Shown piece by piece: positions 8,132 through 19,900 of a DNA stretch of 50,721 nucleotides. This DNA comes from a virus. Each line of letters opens with the position of its first letter. Positions within the stretch are counted from its first letter, which is position 1. A model generated the notes under the pieces. That model searched no databases. It was not told the origin of the DNA and saw only the letters and a program-made list of their open reading frames with translations. The stretch is taken from IMG/VR virus record IMGVR_UViG_3300000227_000005, positions 1 to 50,721 of that record. The stretch is one strand, 5' to 3'. Position numbers and translations under genes: made by a program.

Positions 8132-8485
8132 TCAATTTCTATAAAGTTTTGGTGAACCGTCCGCAGCTTGTCCAATTCTTCGTTTCGAAAGAAACTGATA
8201 ATTTAATTTACCAGTACGATCTTCTGTTTCAATTAATAAAACCCAATCATTATTTTTTACATAAGCAAAATTACAATCAACATAAACTTCTGTATTGTTC
8301 TGAAGTTTAATTTTAACCTTCTTTTGATTCGAACTATCAACAACAATACCATCAATAAGATGTACTGTATTATGCGACATTGTATATCTTTTTATTTCAT
8401 CATAAAAAACAAGAAAAGCTGCAAGTGCGTTTGAATAGGTTCCGCCAGAAGTCAATTCTGAATTAGAGGAAGTTTTTTTTGCCAT
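8132..8485 (-). CDS. Tail-cluster protein of unknown function
   Basis: A 117-residue protein. I chose the ATG at 8485, giving MAKKTSSNSEL, over an upstream in-frame start. The longer version would run deep into the preceding gene and begin with a non-native-looking stretch. The centre (TVHLIDGIVVDSSNQKKVKIKL, then EVYVDCNFAYVKNNDWVLLIETED) is a small beta-barrel-like sequence of the kind seen in OB-fold hub or spike adaptors. The ribosome-binding site is weak (GGAA); translation is probably coupled to the preceding gene. Confidence 0.5.
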   Translation of the reverse strand: MAKKTSSNSELTSGGTYSNALAAFLVFYDEIKRYTMSHNTVHLIDGIVVDSSNQKKVKIKLQNNTEVYVDCNFAYVKNNDWVLLIETEDRTGKLNYQFLSKRRIGQAADGSPKLYRN

Positions 8486-8486
8486 T

Positions 8487-8813
8487 TTAAGGTTCCACAA
8501 ATTCAAATGTAGAGACATCCATCCAAAGACCATCAGTTGCAGAAATACTTAAATCAACTGAAGATACTTTTAATTGTTTTCCATTCAAATTTAAACGACT
8601 ATCTGAAATAGTTATCCAATCATTTGGATAGATTATCGTTTTTGGAAATGTTTTAAAAGTTCGTCTAATAGTTGTATAATAATTTCCTTGTGAAGGATCA
8701 TCCAAAAAACGTGTTCCTCTTGCGACAGCCATACTTTCAGTCGTAATTAGAGTATCTTGTATAATCGAAGCCTCAATATCTCCATTTCCACGAATCACTT
8801 TGACATTAATCAT
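8487..8813 (-). CDS. Tail-cluster protein following the hub gene
   Basis: A 108-residue protein starting MINVKVIRGNGD. The ATG at 8813 has a GGTGGA ribosome-binding site nine bases upstream and lies just after the stop of the hub-like gene. A longer in-frame version starting at 8882 would overlap that gene by 65 bases and is rejected. The sequence is mixed beta/alpha with no recognisable catalytic motif (TIIYPNDWITISDSRLNLNGKQLKVSSVDLS is beta-rich across residues about 60-90). By position it is a baseplate or hub accessory. Confidence 0.5.
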   Translation of the reverse strand: MINVKVIRGNGDIEASIIQDTLITTESMAVARGTRFLDDPSQGNYYTTIRRTFKTFPKTIIYPNDWITISDSRLNLNGKQLKVSSVDLSISATDGLWMDVSTFEFVEP

Positions 8814-8817
8814 TTGT

Positions 8818-11583
8818 TTATTCCACCGTAAATGTTTCGTTTGCCAATTCATCATCATCTGAATCTTGGTAACCAGGAGCAACTATCCTAATAGTATGAT
8901 CACCTGTTTGAAGATATGGGATAATCAAAACGCCATTAGTCGATGTTGTCCCCCTATAATTTCCATCAATATAAACTTTTGCTGATCCAACTGCAACTTC
9001 ACTTGTGTAATCAGCAATATTTAGTGTAACTCTACGGTATTCTCCACTAAACAAATCAACAATGTTTGTGGACAGAGATAAAAGCTCTCCACAAACTGTT
9101 TGGACATAAACTGTAAATTCACCTGAATATGTGGTCGGAACACTTACAGAACCATCATAATAATAGGATTTATACTGTGCAGTTGCAAACATATATTTAT
9201 CAAATGGTTCATCCAATGTTATTTCTTTTGAATATTGTTCACAAGTAAATCCATTTAATTTAGATGGATTAAATGTTGTTGGAGTCAAAGTTAAATCCTG
9301 AAACATTGGGAAAGACAAATTTGCTACACCATCTGTAAAAGTTAAAACCTCAGAAATATCTTCCCAATATCCAACTCCAGTAGCGCTAATACTCACTTCA
9401 TTGCCGGATGAACAAAACTTACTTTTAATAATAGAAGGATCACCGTTAAAAACAAAATGGAAAATTCTTTCTGTTGCGCTTGGGACACTACCAGCATTAT
9501 ACAAAGTTTCAACACCACTTGTTTCTTCCCAATCCCTATGGTAGGCCAAAGCTGCCGGAAAGCATGTTCTTTCTTTTGTTTTATCCTCATTTGAAACTGT
9601 TACAGATAACGTGTTTCCACACTTTGTAACCAAAAATACAACATAACCAGATTTGGCATTGGGAAAATCTTTTGTTCCATAGGCTGTAGTATAGGATACT
9701 TCCGCCACATGAGATTTGGTTTTTTCTGAAATCGTGGCTGTTTTGGAATTTTTTGTAAATTTAATTGTATAACCATCCAATGTCCTACAAGAACCATCCC
9801 AATAAGTATTAGACAAATTTGCTGTTCCATTTGTAAAAATTATCTTTTCTTTAATAGTTTTCGTTTGTCTATTAAAACTAACTGAAAAATATTGTCCAAT
9901 TTGATCATAGATTTTTGTAATTAAACTATAATCACCATGAACAACAAGGGTTGTTCCATTGAAAGAAGCATCAATATCTGAACAGTTTTGTTCTTCATCT
10001 TGTAAAGCATTTGTGGACACAGAAGCAGTTAAATAACCACAGTTAGTTTCAAAATATAAACTATATGATGAATATTTTTCAGTGTCCAATAAATAGATAT
10101 TTGGTATCGTATAAGTTTCAGAATAATAATTTGTCGTATATTGGATAAAGGCTCCAATATATTCTTTCGAACAACCTGAAAGTTTTAATTGATTTGTGCC
10201 ATACGTGACTGAAGGATTGAACGAAGCTGACCCTGGGAAACTACAAGAAAAACCAGTATTTATTGGTTTTGAAGAAGTTGCTTTACCTTTTTGGAAAACA
10301 ATAAACTCCGAAATTATTTCTGAACCACCTGAGGATGGAATTGAAACAGTTTGTCCTCCAACATCAAAAGCAGATTTAATTAAACTTTTGTTTCCATAAA
10401 TTTTAACTTTAAATTTTGTTTTATCTTCATCCAACAAACTGGATTCAACAACCATCGAAGAACAAACAATGCTGTCTTCATCAACATTTGCTGTTATTGT
10501 CAACAAACTCGATGCAGTTTTGTCCTCAAAATAAAATAAAACATAATTTTCATCATCATTGGACACAGAAACAGAAAAATCTTTATATTTAGTTGAATAA
10601 GTAACAGACTGAATTGCCAAAGGAATAGTGTCTGATCCTTTGACATCTGTTTTTCCTTCCTGATTAAATTTAGATGTGTTCCCAACACCCCAAATAAGAA
10701 CCACGTTCTCTGTCGTTGAAACAGTACCAGAAGAACCACCAGATACTGATGCACCAGACAGTGCCATTGCTACGGGTGCAAGATTTGAAACATGATGATA
10801 ATAAACCCTAACAGTACGGGGTTTGTTTATTTCCCATTGTTCCTCTTCTTCTGCCTCCAAAACTTCATAAGATAATTGATTCGAAACATCTGATTCAGCA
10901 CCTGTAATAGTAATTGCATTGTGTCCAAAACTATGTTGTGTTTCTTCATTCAAGGACACAATATGGTCAAAGTCATTAAAATCTGCAACTATAGTTGATC
11001 CACTGGTTTTATAGGTCTCTATTGAAAGATTCCCATCTGGTAATGGAACCAATTGAGCACCAATAACATCAGCAAGTGAAGATATAACCTCAATTGGGGA
11101 ACGCTCTGAAACAGAAAAAGATTTAGCCTTTATAAGATAATCTTCGACATTCCAGGTCACTGTTGGTTTATTTGCCGGACAATAAGTAGTTAAAATGTCC
11201 TGGATTATTGCAGTTACAGTTGCATTTTGTGTTTGCCATAAATGAGTAGTTTCTGATGTGTCTTTAATTATTTTTGAATAAGGCTTGTCCAACAAAGCTT
11301 GTTTTGATCTTCCCCAAACAGAAAAAACTGTTCCTTCTATATCAATTGGTACAGATCGTTCTTCACACAAAAATTCATAAATATTATTTCCAATCAAAAC
11401 TTTTAAGCATAGTTCGCCTTTATTTTTCTCTGGGTCAAACCAATCCCAAATTTCCAAAGAATTTAAAGACAAATCAAGGGTGAAGCAATAGCTTGAATCA
11501 GACATTGAAATCTTTGCTGAATCAAACCATTGTAAAATCGATTTTCCATCCTTAAGAATATTTATTTTAATCACATCAGACAT
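8818..11583 (-). CDS. Tail hub-like protein (gpD-like N-terminus) with long beta-rich extension and PEGA-like C-terminus
   Basis: A 921-residue protein. Residues 1-250 resemble the hub family of tail proteins (late control protein D/gp27-like): a beta-rich opening, then a VWGRSKQALLDKPYS segment at about 88-102. Next come an 'ATVTAIIQDILTTYCP' helix and an 'SERSPIEVISSLADVIGAQL' helix. The middle 600 residues are a long series of strand-rich, immunoglobulin-like segments. Residues about 865-915 (AKVYIDGNYRGTTSTNG, then IPYLQTGDHTIRIVAPGYQD) match a PEGA/carboxypeptidase-regulatory type domain. Such proteins form the tail tip below the tape measure. The middle may be a surface-exposed adhesion region. 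Confidence 0.6.
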   Translation of the reverse strand: MSDVIKINILKDGKSILQWFDSAKISMSDSSYCFTLDLSLNSLEIWDWFDPEKNKGELCLKVLIGNNIYEFLCEERSVPIDIEGTVFSVWGRSKQALLDKPYSKIIKDTSETTHLWQTQNATVTAIIQDILTTYCPANKPTVTWNVEDYLIKAKSFSVSERSPIEVISSLADVIGAQLVPLPDGNLSIETYKTSGSTIVADFNDFDHIVSLNEETQHSFGHNAITITGAESDVSNQLSYEVLEAEEEEQWEINKPRTVRVYYHHVSNLAPVAMALSGASVSGGSSGTVSTTENVVLIWGVGNTSKFNQEGKTDVKGSDTIPLAIQSVTYSTKYKDFSVSVSNDDENYVLFYFEDKTASSLLTITANVDEDSIVCSSMVVESSLLDEDKTKFKVKIYGNKSLIKSAFDVGGQTVSIPSSGGSEIISEFIVFQKGKATSSKPINTGFSCSFPGSASFNPSVTYGTNQLKLSGCSKEYIGAFIQYTTNYYSETYTIPNIYLLDTEKYSSYSLYFETNCGYLTASVSTNALQDEEQNCSDIDASFNGTTLVVHGDYSLITKIYDQIGQYFSVSFNRQTKTIKEKIIFTNGTANLSNTYWDGSCRTLDGYTIKFTKNSKTATISEKTKSHVAEVSYTTAYGTKDFPNAKSGYVVFLVTKCGNTLSVTVSNEDKTKERTCFPAALAYHRDWEETSGVETLYNAGSVPSATERIFHFVFNGDPSIIKSKFCSSGNEVSISATGVGYWEDISEVLTFTDGVANLSFPMFQDLTLTPTTFNPSKLNGFTCEQYSKEITLDEPFDKYMFATAQYKSYYYDGSVSVPTTYSGEFTVYVQTVCGELLSLSTNIVDLFSGEYRRVTLNIADYTSEVAVGSAKVYIDGNYRGTTSTNGVLIIPYLQTGDHTIRIVAPGYQDSDDDELANETFTVE

Positions 11584-11586
11584 CTT

Positions 11587-12054
11587 TTATGTTCCTAAAA
11601 ATGTTTCGTCAAAAACAAAATTAGGTAGCGATTCATTTTGTGAATCGATTTGATTTCTAATATTCAAATAATTGGACACATTGATATATCCAATTTGATT
11701 GACAAAGTTGGACACACTGTTTACAAAAACAGTGCCATTATTTATAAAAGTGATTTCACCAGTTCTTTTATTATAAAAGAAATTGGACATGACTAAATCA
11801 CCTGAAATATTAACATATTCCGGAAAATCATTTCTCACTAATAAACTGGATGTTACATTATATTGATTATTAAGACTATTTATTATTTGTAAATCTTGTC
11901 CAATTCGTATTGAATTTAAAAATAAAAAAGTAAATATTGGATAAAATCGTATCAAAAAATTAAGTTCTGATGTTTGTTCAAAATCAAATGGAAAAAGGTG
12001 GTCAAGAATTAAATCAAAAGAAGATTCTTGATAAAAATCAAAACTAAGAGTCAA
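11587..12054 (-). CDS. Unknown tail-cluster protein, TTG start
   Basis: A 155-residue protein rich in Phe, Asn and Ile with no recognisable motif. I placed the start at a TTG (12054) because a GGAGG ribosome-binding site ends seven bases before it; the in-frame TTG two codons upstream would touch that site. The protein starts with a beta-rich TLSFDF stretch and continues with a hydrophobic FYPIFTFLFLNS segment. It lies between the hub-like gene and a 445-bp non-coding, GC-elevated block. It is probably a tail component by position. Confidence 0.5.
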   Translation of the reverse strand: MTLSFDFYQESSFDLILDHLFPFDFEQTSELNFLIRFYPIFTFLFLNSIRIGQDLQIINSLNNQYNVTSSLLVRNDFPEYVNISGDLVMSNFFYNKRTGEITFINNGTVFVNSVSNFVNQIGYINVSNYLNIRNQIDSQNESLPNFVFDETFLGT

Positions 12055-12060
12055 TTGCAA

Positions 12061-12505
12061 ACCTCCAAGTAGCGTCAGCGTGAATAACTATAGCACTAAC
12101 GCCGGCTATTTAGAAAGGATATACAGTTTTATGACCTTGTCATGGACCAAGGTCGGTATCCTCCATCATAAAACTGCTTATTGAGACCCCATGGAAAATT
12201 TCTTCGAATGTGTCTGCCTCCACATCGAAAACACCTGTTCCACTGAAGTTCTTTGGTTATATCGGACATCCTGTGTAGGATCCATCAAAACTTTTCACCT
12301 GAACGTGGGCTGGAGTCAATCAGAGAAATATGCCCCCGGCTCCAAGGCATAACGATGGACTGTTTCCGCATCGTAAGCCACATCCATCAAATCGTACAGA
12401 TTGGTCACGTGACTTGCCATTATTTGCAACTATCATCTATCTTATCACAATGCAGCAATAATTTTATATAGCTATCAATCTCACTCATAGGATAAAATCC
12501 TATTT
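12061..12505 (-). other. GC-elevated intergenic block with strong hairpins: candidate structured RNA or decayed gene
   Basis: About 46% G+C over 12061-12420 (167 of 360 bases) against about 22% just downstream (11881-12000). Pairings: CAGTTTTATGA (12124-12134) with TCATAAAACTG (12166-12176), 11 bp, enclosing CCTTG/CAAGG. Also ACGATG/CATCGT around 12351-12374 and ATGCC/GGCAT around 12329-12350. No frame exceeds 50 codons on the minus strand. Three short ones exist: 34 residues ending GAYFSD; 35 residues at 12285 with an AGGTGA site; 46 residues at 12269-12129 with a CFRCGG motif. Their overlap in different frames fits a structured RNA or a broken gene. The last 60-80 bases (to 12505) are AT-rich and unremarkable. 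Confidence 0.4.
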
Positions 12506-12946
12506 TTAACTGATATAAAAAACCATATCACTAAAATTTACCGTCGTTCCATTAGCTATAGATATATCTTCTGAAGATTCAGCATATCCAACTATTACCT
12601 TATCAGCATGTGTATCATCATAAATAACAAAACCTCCAATCCCTGTCATATCCTCACCAGAAGCCGTTACCGACAAAAATTCACCTGACCAATACAATTT
12701 CATTCGATTGTTTGCTGTGTCATGAATAACTTCCCCAGAAGGCAAATTATATCCTCCTACAGTATATCCTCCAAAACCATCAGCAATTTCTTCACCACTA
12801 ATATGAGACCAAAACTTTTGTGTAGTTGTATCTTTCACATATTCACCTGACATAAAAGCCAGTTTGAATTGATCATTATTTCCATCAATTTTTTTCTTGG
12901 CACATTCTACATTAAACCCTGCAAATACTGTCTTTGTAAAACTCAC
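12506..12946 (-). CDS. Virion structural protein, GTG start
   Basis: A 146-residue protein. The start is a GTG at 12946 with TAGGAGG seven bases upstream. Motifs run MSFTKTVFAGFNVECAKK, FKLAFMSGEYVKDT, FWSHISGEEIADGFGGYTVGGYN, then VIYDDTHADKVIVGY. This pattern is a recurrent small virion protein family near tail genes in siphophages (a 'SgY..d..T..fWs......G.GYT.GG' signature). It may belong to the head or tail surface. Exact position in the particle is unknown. Confidence 0.55.
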   Translation of the reverse strand: MSFTKTVFAGFNVECAKKKIDGNNDQFKLAFMSGEYVKDTTTQKFWSHISGEEIADGFGGYTVGGYNLPSGEVIHDTANNRMKLYWSGEFLSVTASGEDMTGIGGFVIYDDTHADKVIVGYAESSEDISIANGTTVNFSDMVFYIS

Positions 12947-12961
12947 AATAAATCCTCCTAA

Positions 12962-13933
12962 TTAAACAGATTCACCTTCCCAAGTTAAGGCAATAACATT
13001 ATTGGACGCTGGTGGACATCCTGCTGGAACTATTTCTTTTATCCAAATTGCTTGTGCAGCATGTACAGTCGTAAACGTAACAGTGTCCCCTGTTGCCCAA
13101 GTTCCCCCCCATCCATCTTTATTAATTGAAAAATAAAAACTGGAACCATTTGCAGGGGCAAATGTGGATGAAATTGTTCCTGTGCCTACTGATCCTGTCA
13201 CTGCTCCTGCTACAAAAAAGGTTGTTGCTCCAGTAAATGTAATTGTCCAATCTTCTGAAATTGTTCCGATATTATACAAAGAAATTGGATAGGAACTATC
13301 ATTATAAGTGCCTGCTGAACTAGTTACTGTCCAATTTGATAAAATTGGAGCCAATCTGTCCAAAAGTTTTACAGTACTCACTACTGTATCTGTCGTTGAA
13401 AAATTACTATTCAATGTATCTGTTATAGTTACAACGGCATTGGAACCTATCCAAGAAACTCCAGAAATATCATGAAATTCAGAATGAGTAGTGTCACTTA
13501 ACCGTATTTGTGTATTTGCTTCTCCAGAAAAAATACCAGAGGCTTGCTTAAATTGAACAGTGATTGAAGATTCCCCACTTGCAACACTATTATATAATTT
13601 TCCTGCACCACACCAATTTATTTCAGAAGTAATAGTAGATTGAATATCAGTATCATCTCCAAATATAAATTCAAAAAAATCTTCTCCTGAATTTATTGAG
13701 GACAAAAAAAGTTTTACATTCTCCAAAACAATATTGGATGGATTTTCATTTTTTATGAAAAACTTCCTATATCGTGTTACACCAGAAGTTCGTTCAGCCG
13801 ATATTACATTTGGAAAAAGATTATTATTAACCCCAGAGGTTAATCGTGTTACACCAATTTTACCACCATTTGCTGTGGTATCATTGATATATAAAGACTT
13901 AAAGAATACGATATCTGTTGGTGAAATAGACAT
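12962..13933 (-). CDS. Virion structural protein downstream of tape measure
   Basis: A 323-residue, Ser/Thr-rich, beta-dominated protein. The opening 'SISPTDIVFFKSLYIND', then 'NGGKIG', 'SGVNNNLFPNVISAER' and 'GVTRYRKFFIKNENPSN', is a pattern I recognise from uncharacterised structural proteins that follow the tape measure in several phage lineages. The C-terminal half is a series of immunoglobulin-like strands ending in ALTWEGESV. It has a GGAGG ribosome-binding site. It probably contributes to the distal tail. Confidence 0.55.
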   Translation of the reverse strand: MSISPTDIVFFKSLYINDTTANGGKIGVTRLTSGVNNNLFPNVISAERTSGVTRYRKFFIKNENPSNIVLENVKLFLSSINSGEDFFEFIFGDDTDIQSTITSEINWCGAGKLYNSVASGESSITVQFKQASGIFSGEANTQIRLSDTTHSEFHDISGVSWIGSNAVVTITDTLNSNFSTTDTVVSTVKLLDRLAPILSNWTVTSSAGTYNDSSYPISLYNIGTISEDWTITFTGATTFFVAGAVTGSVGTGTISSTFAPANGSSFYFSINKDGWGGTWATGDTVTFTTVHAAQAIWIKEIVPAGCPPASNNVIALTWEGESV

Positions 13934-13948
13934 TTATAATGTCCTCCT

Positions 13949-16900
13949 TTAAACTGTAACCAATTTAGATCGTCGCAAATTTCGAATCAAACCTTCAATT
14001 TGGTTGGATTCTCCATAAAGTTTTGTAGATGATCCTCCAACCTTAAATTCAATTACATGAAGTGTTGGTTGGCTAGACAACAAATTCTGTCCAACACTTC
14101 CGCCACTTTGAAACTTTGAAGTGATGTTTTTTATAAAATCAGGAACGACCATACCATTCAATTTGGACAAGAGATTCAAACCATATTTCTTTACTGCTTC
14201 TTTCCTTAAAACAAACTCCCCTGGTTCAAGCCATGCAGGAATCATGTCACCTCCACCATAGCCACTCAAAGCACCGTTGAACCCTCCTTTTGCAAAACGC
14301 CTGGCCATTCCTCCTATAAAACCACCTGTATGTGCTTCTATGCCTTCTGAAGAGCTTCCAGAAGAGCTCTCCGTTCTATAAACCGTAGTGATGGTGTGTG
14401 TCACCGAAGTATCATGTAATTGGTTTTGATAATCAATAGCAGAAATCAGTGCATCCAGCCCTGTAACAATAATTGTATAGATAATCGATTTATCCACCAA
14501 TTCAGACACTTTTTGGAGAATGTCATCAAGAAGAGTTGTAAACTCTTTGGCTATACCATTGTCTGTTCCATTCACATTCATATTCAAATTTACTGAAGTC
14601 TCAGATTGCTTTTGGATCTTGTCCAAAAGCTCCATAATTTCTGCTGATCCTTCTGAAAAACTCTTTGTTCCTGACTCAGCTAATTTCATCGAAACTTGAA
14701 TTGAAAGTTCTGCTTTTCTTTCGGAAACAGTTTTTTGCAAAGCCTCAGCTTTTGCTTTGACCTCATCCAAAGCTTCTGTGGCTTTCTTTCCAGAATCTTT
14801 TTCAAGAATCGATATATCCATTTGATTGGACTTACTTATTTCGTAAAATGTGTTCAAGTCCTCCATTGCTTTTTTGGCTTCACCTATAGAATTGACATAT
14901 TTTGTAATGTCAATCTCCAGCGAATGAGCTTGTTTAATTAAGTTGTCCAAGTTTGTTACTTGTGCACTTACTTCATCCAAACTCTTTTTTGCTTCATCAT
15001 TTTTCAACTTCATCTCAGTTTTGGACATCTCTGCAATTGATTTTTCAACTTCATCAATATTACTTTTTAATTGATCTATAAGTTGCCTGGAATCTTGCAA
15101 TTGTTTATTTACCTCATCTTCCTGAGCCTTACCCATTTCTTTTTGTTTTTGATAAATCTCAGCCATAAGGGATATCTGTTCTTTTGTTGTATCCGTTACA
15201 CTTTTAATAACATTTCCAGCAGAATCTGTAATTTCTCCATGAAGTCCCTTTACCAGATTCTTTGCTGCATCTAAATAGGACATGTCTTCTGTTAATTGTG
15301 CCTGATTCATCAATTTATGGATGCGTTTAATTGTTTCAGAATATTTCTGATAATTAGTCATATCCTGAATTTGTAAATCAAACAAATCAGCTTTATATTG
15401 ATCATCAAGATTTTTGAGTGTTTTTTGAATTGATGCTTTCTTTGCAAACAAAGAATTGTAATGTCCTACTTCTGCCTGATATAAAGATTCAAGGCTTTTT
15501 TTCTGTTCCTCAAAAGCCCTTTTTTGCGCCCTAACTTCATTAAACAAAATTGCAAGTCGTTCTTTGGACATCTTTTTTACTGTTTCAGTATTTGCATTTT
15601 CTGTTGTTGTAAGTTCAGACTGAATTTGTCTGTTTATTTCAGAAAACATATTGTGAAGTTTATTAAATTCATCAAATTGTTTCTTGGTCAACGCAACTAT
15701 CGACTCACCAACTGTCGCATAAACTTGATAAAATTTGTCACCAAACTGTTTATAGGCAAGACCTTCATCATCAAGATATTGTTTATTCTTATTAGTTTGC
15801 TTAAGGAAAATAAAATTGATTTTATCGGATGTTGCCTCTTGTAAACGAATTTCTTTTTGAGACAATTCATCATATCCAATATAAATTTTATCCAGTTCTT
15901 TTTTGTAAAGAACACCTCGTGCTTGAAGAGATCGTTCGGTTTCCTGTGTTTCTTTATAAATAATAGTTTTTAATTTTTCAAATGCTTCTTCTCCAAAAGA
16001 AGTAATAGCATCCAGATATTTTATTCTCTCAGAATATTTGGTTTTCAATGCTTGAATTGCCTCGGACGCTTCCACATGGCTTAATTTAATTAATTTTTGA
16101 GTAGCAGCATTGGTTATTGTTACCATTTCATCAACATAGGTTTTTCTTACACTTCCTTTTTGTTGTTCAGCTTTCAAAGCATTCTTTTGATTTATATCGA
16201 TCAATGCTGTTTCAGTTGCAAACCGATCTGAAAGTAGCTTTGTCTCTTTATCATAAGCTGTTTTTATTGCCTCAGCTTCTTTATTATATTTTGACGAAAT
16301 AACTTCGATATATCCATCATAAGCCTCTTCAAATTTCTTCAGATACATCTCAATCAGTTGATTTTCCTGTTCCAAAATTTTTTGTTTATATTCCAATTCT
16401 TTGTTTCTATAAGTATTTATTTTTTCTTCATCTCGTGCATACAAAACTTCTTCTGCTTCCAATTGTTTGGACACAATAGAAAGTTCTTCCTGTAAATATT
16501 TCAAACGAGTAAGTTTCTTATCTTCTTCTGATTTGGACATCAAACTACTAATGCTGTTGTTCTGTTTTTCCAAAACAGAAAGAATAGAATTGGACCGAGT
16601 TATATAATTATTTAATTCATTGATTCTTGCTCTTTCCTTTATTTTTTCAATCTCCCTTTCTCCATATTCTATAGCGCTTTTTATTCCTTCCATCTGTTTT
16701 TGTGTATTTACAGCATTTTGTTTTTGTAACTGTTCAAGTTCCAACAAATAATCTTTATTTATTGAATAAATTGCAAAAATTTGTTTAGTCAATAACTCTT
16801 TTTCTCGTTCATATTTTTGCTTGAATGTTTCATTTTCCTTTTTTGAATAATCAGATATCATTTGCAAAGATTTAAGATAATATTTTATTCTAATTGCATG

Positions 16901-19900
16901 AGAAACTGCGACAAAATCTTCTTCTAACATTACTTTATCAGTAGAAAGTTTACGAAATGCTGCAAGTTCTTCATCCATTTGTCTCAAACTTTTTTGCATT
17001 TCAATTTTTTCAAAGATGGTTAATCCAGCCAAATCATCTTTAATTTTTGCTGTGACTTCTTTTCTGACTTGTTGAGATTCTCTACGAAATACAATTTCGT
17101 CCATCAATCCTTTTTTTATTTCAGTAAAAGCTTTTGATGTTATATTCATCATTTTCAATTGATTATCGATCATTTCTTCAGTTACATTTTTATTTATGAG
17201 AGCATATTGGATAAGAATCTCTTTAGTAGTTTTAACAGCCGCAGCAAATTGCTCCTGGGTTATAGCATTGTTTTCAGTGTTATTAATTAAAGTATGTAAC
17301 CAATTTGATGTTGTCTGAAGAATTTGGACAAAAAACCCAAATTCACCAAGAACATGATTTCTTAAAATAGTGCCCAAATTATTCAAAGATTCATTGAACT
17401 TTAATTCTTCAACCTTTTTCATTACGTCTTTTAATTGGGACAAAGACAGGGAAGCAATATCAAAATTATCAGACATAAGAACAGTATTATCAAAAACTTC
17501 ATTAAATATAGATGACGTATCTTTCGAAGCAACAGAAACTTTTACTATCTCTTTATACAAAGCCGGAAATTGCTCTTTTAGTTCTTTCAACAAATGGGAA
17601 TAACTTGAGGACGATTTAATAGATTCCTCTATATTTTGGATAAAGAATTGATATGCTTCTGTATTACCAAACTTCTCATAAAGTTTTCCAAGTGTTTTCG
17701 TTAAATCCGTGAAAGACATTTTGGACAATGAAGCTCTACCAGCAGTTTTCGCCAGTTCATTTGCAAAATCAGGATATTTTCCTGAAAGAGAACCCAATAA
17801 TTTATTGTGTTCTTCTTGTGTTAAATTTAGGTTAGAAAGACCCTCACTAAAAGCCTGCAAAGTAGTTGTTGTTGTGCCATATTGTTTAGACAGTTCAATT
17901 AACTGTTCAACTTGCTTCTTAGCATATATTGATAACATCCAAATTGTAGTAGCAACAGTGGTCAAAGCAGCAAGCAACGCTGTAATTGGATGTGGTGTAA
18001 TAAATGCTGTCATTAAATAATCACCGAATTGCTTTAGATATGTTCCTGTAAACATCACAAAACTCTTTATTTTCAATGCAACTACATTCAATTTATTGAT
18101 AAATACAGCACCAAGAGCTGTCTCTGAAATGAGTGTAAAAGCTTTGAAGTATAGGATTATCGATGCCAAACCAGCAATAAAATAGGACACAAAACTTGTC
18201 GTAAAGAAATTTACAGTCTTAGTCAATATTGTGAAAAATCCTGTTACAACAGAAATTGCCGATTTGAATGTATCTACAAGAAACAAATCCCCTAATGAAA
18301 CCGCAAACAGTTTAACCTGTGCAATCATATTTTTAAAACGTGCTTCCAAACCATCCATCTGAATTGCAGCCATTTTAGCCGATGCACCAGTTTCATCCAA
18401 GGAATCAATTATTTCCCTATATTTTCCAGAAGAATAAGCAGATGAAAGTGCAAGCGCCGCTTGTGCTCCACGCAATCCAAATAATTGGTAAGCAAGTGCA
18501 GCATCACCCACAGCTTTTTTGTTTCCGTACATATCTGTGCTTGATTTTACAAGAATCAAACTAAGGTTCTGCAAAGCTCTATCATATCCAACTATTGTTG
18601 GATTAAGATCAGACATAGAGATATTCATTGCTTGGAAAGTCTGCCGAAGTTGGATGTTCGGTGCAATGAGTTTGGATATTACGTTTCTAAGGCCTGTACC
18701 AATGGTACTGGCCTTCATACCAGAATCTGCAAGCACCATTGCAGATGCTGCAGTTTCTTTTAAGGATAAACCTGCTTGTGCAGCAGAAACGCCAATATAA
18801 TTAAAAATGGTGCGAAGTTTTTCAATATCCAATTTTGAACGGTTAATTGCTACAGCCATAATATCTGAAATTTCAGACACTTGAAATGCTTCTTTACCAA
18901 AAGAAACCATTGTAGATGTAAGCAGATCAACAACGGGTTCCATTTTTTCAAGGGTTCCCATTGCCAAATCCAATGTTGGTTGTAAAGCTTGGATAGATTG
19001 TTGGACAGTCAAACCAGCCTGACCCATGATTTTTACTCCGTCCGAAATTTCTTGGATAGAATAAATTGTATTGCCTGAAGCCTTTTTCATTTCTTCACCA
19101 AGGCGTAAAACCTCAGACCTTGTTGAACCAGTAATAGCTTGTAAATTAGAAAGAGACTGGTCATAGTTTGCCATTGCAAAAACACCTTCTCGCAATGCAA
19201 CCGTGACCGCATAAATAGCAGATGCGGCTACAAAATAGGAAACAAACTCCTTCATTTTGGTAATAATTTTGGATAACCACGTCTCTTGTTGTTGAAGAGA
19301 TTTTATATAGGCTTCATGTGCTTTTTCAAGTTCATTTAATTTTTGTCTGGCTTGTTCATACGTGAGATTTTGCGTTACAAAATCTGTCTGTATTTTCCTT
19401 ACTTGTGGTCGAAGCTCTTCATATTTTGTTTTTAATTTTTCAACAGCAGTTCCAAGACGAATCGATGCTTCGTTGGACAATCCTGCTCTCTCTGCATAGG
19501 CCAACATACTTTGGGATGAAAGATTTGTGGACTCACTAACTGATTTTGTTATTGTTTCCGAATTTCTTAAAGTATTGATTAAAATCTGATATTCTGAATT
19601 CAAGCCTGAAACAGTTTTATTATAAACTTCAATATCACCAGTTGTTTGAACATCAACAGCAGCCTTTGACTTTCCAATTTTAACATATTCACCCATTTGG
19701 AAAATAAGCTGTTCGGCTGTCCTGGCATACTTCAAATGTGCATCAGAAGAGGCTTCGACTGCACCTCTATTTTCAACTAAATTTTCAGTAGATTTCTTAA
19801 AAGTATCAGCATAAACCAATCCATAGCTGCCCAACTTTTGCAATGTTGAATTAAATCCTGATAATTCTTTGTTGAATTCATGTGCAGTTAGACTTCCTGA

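Noticed and set aside
12253-12471. 72-codon plus-strand frame in the GC-elevated block
   Set aside because: It runs against the operon, has no ribosome-binding site and a rare-looking composition; it is probably a by-product of the structured block.
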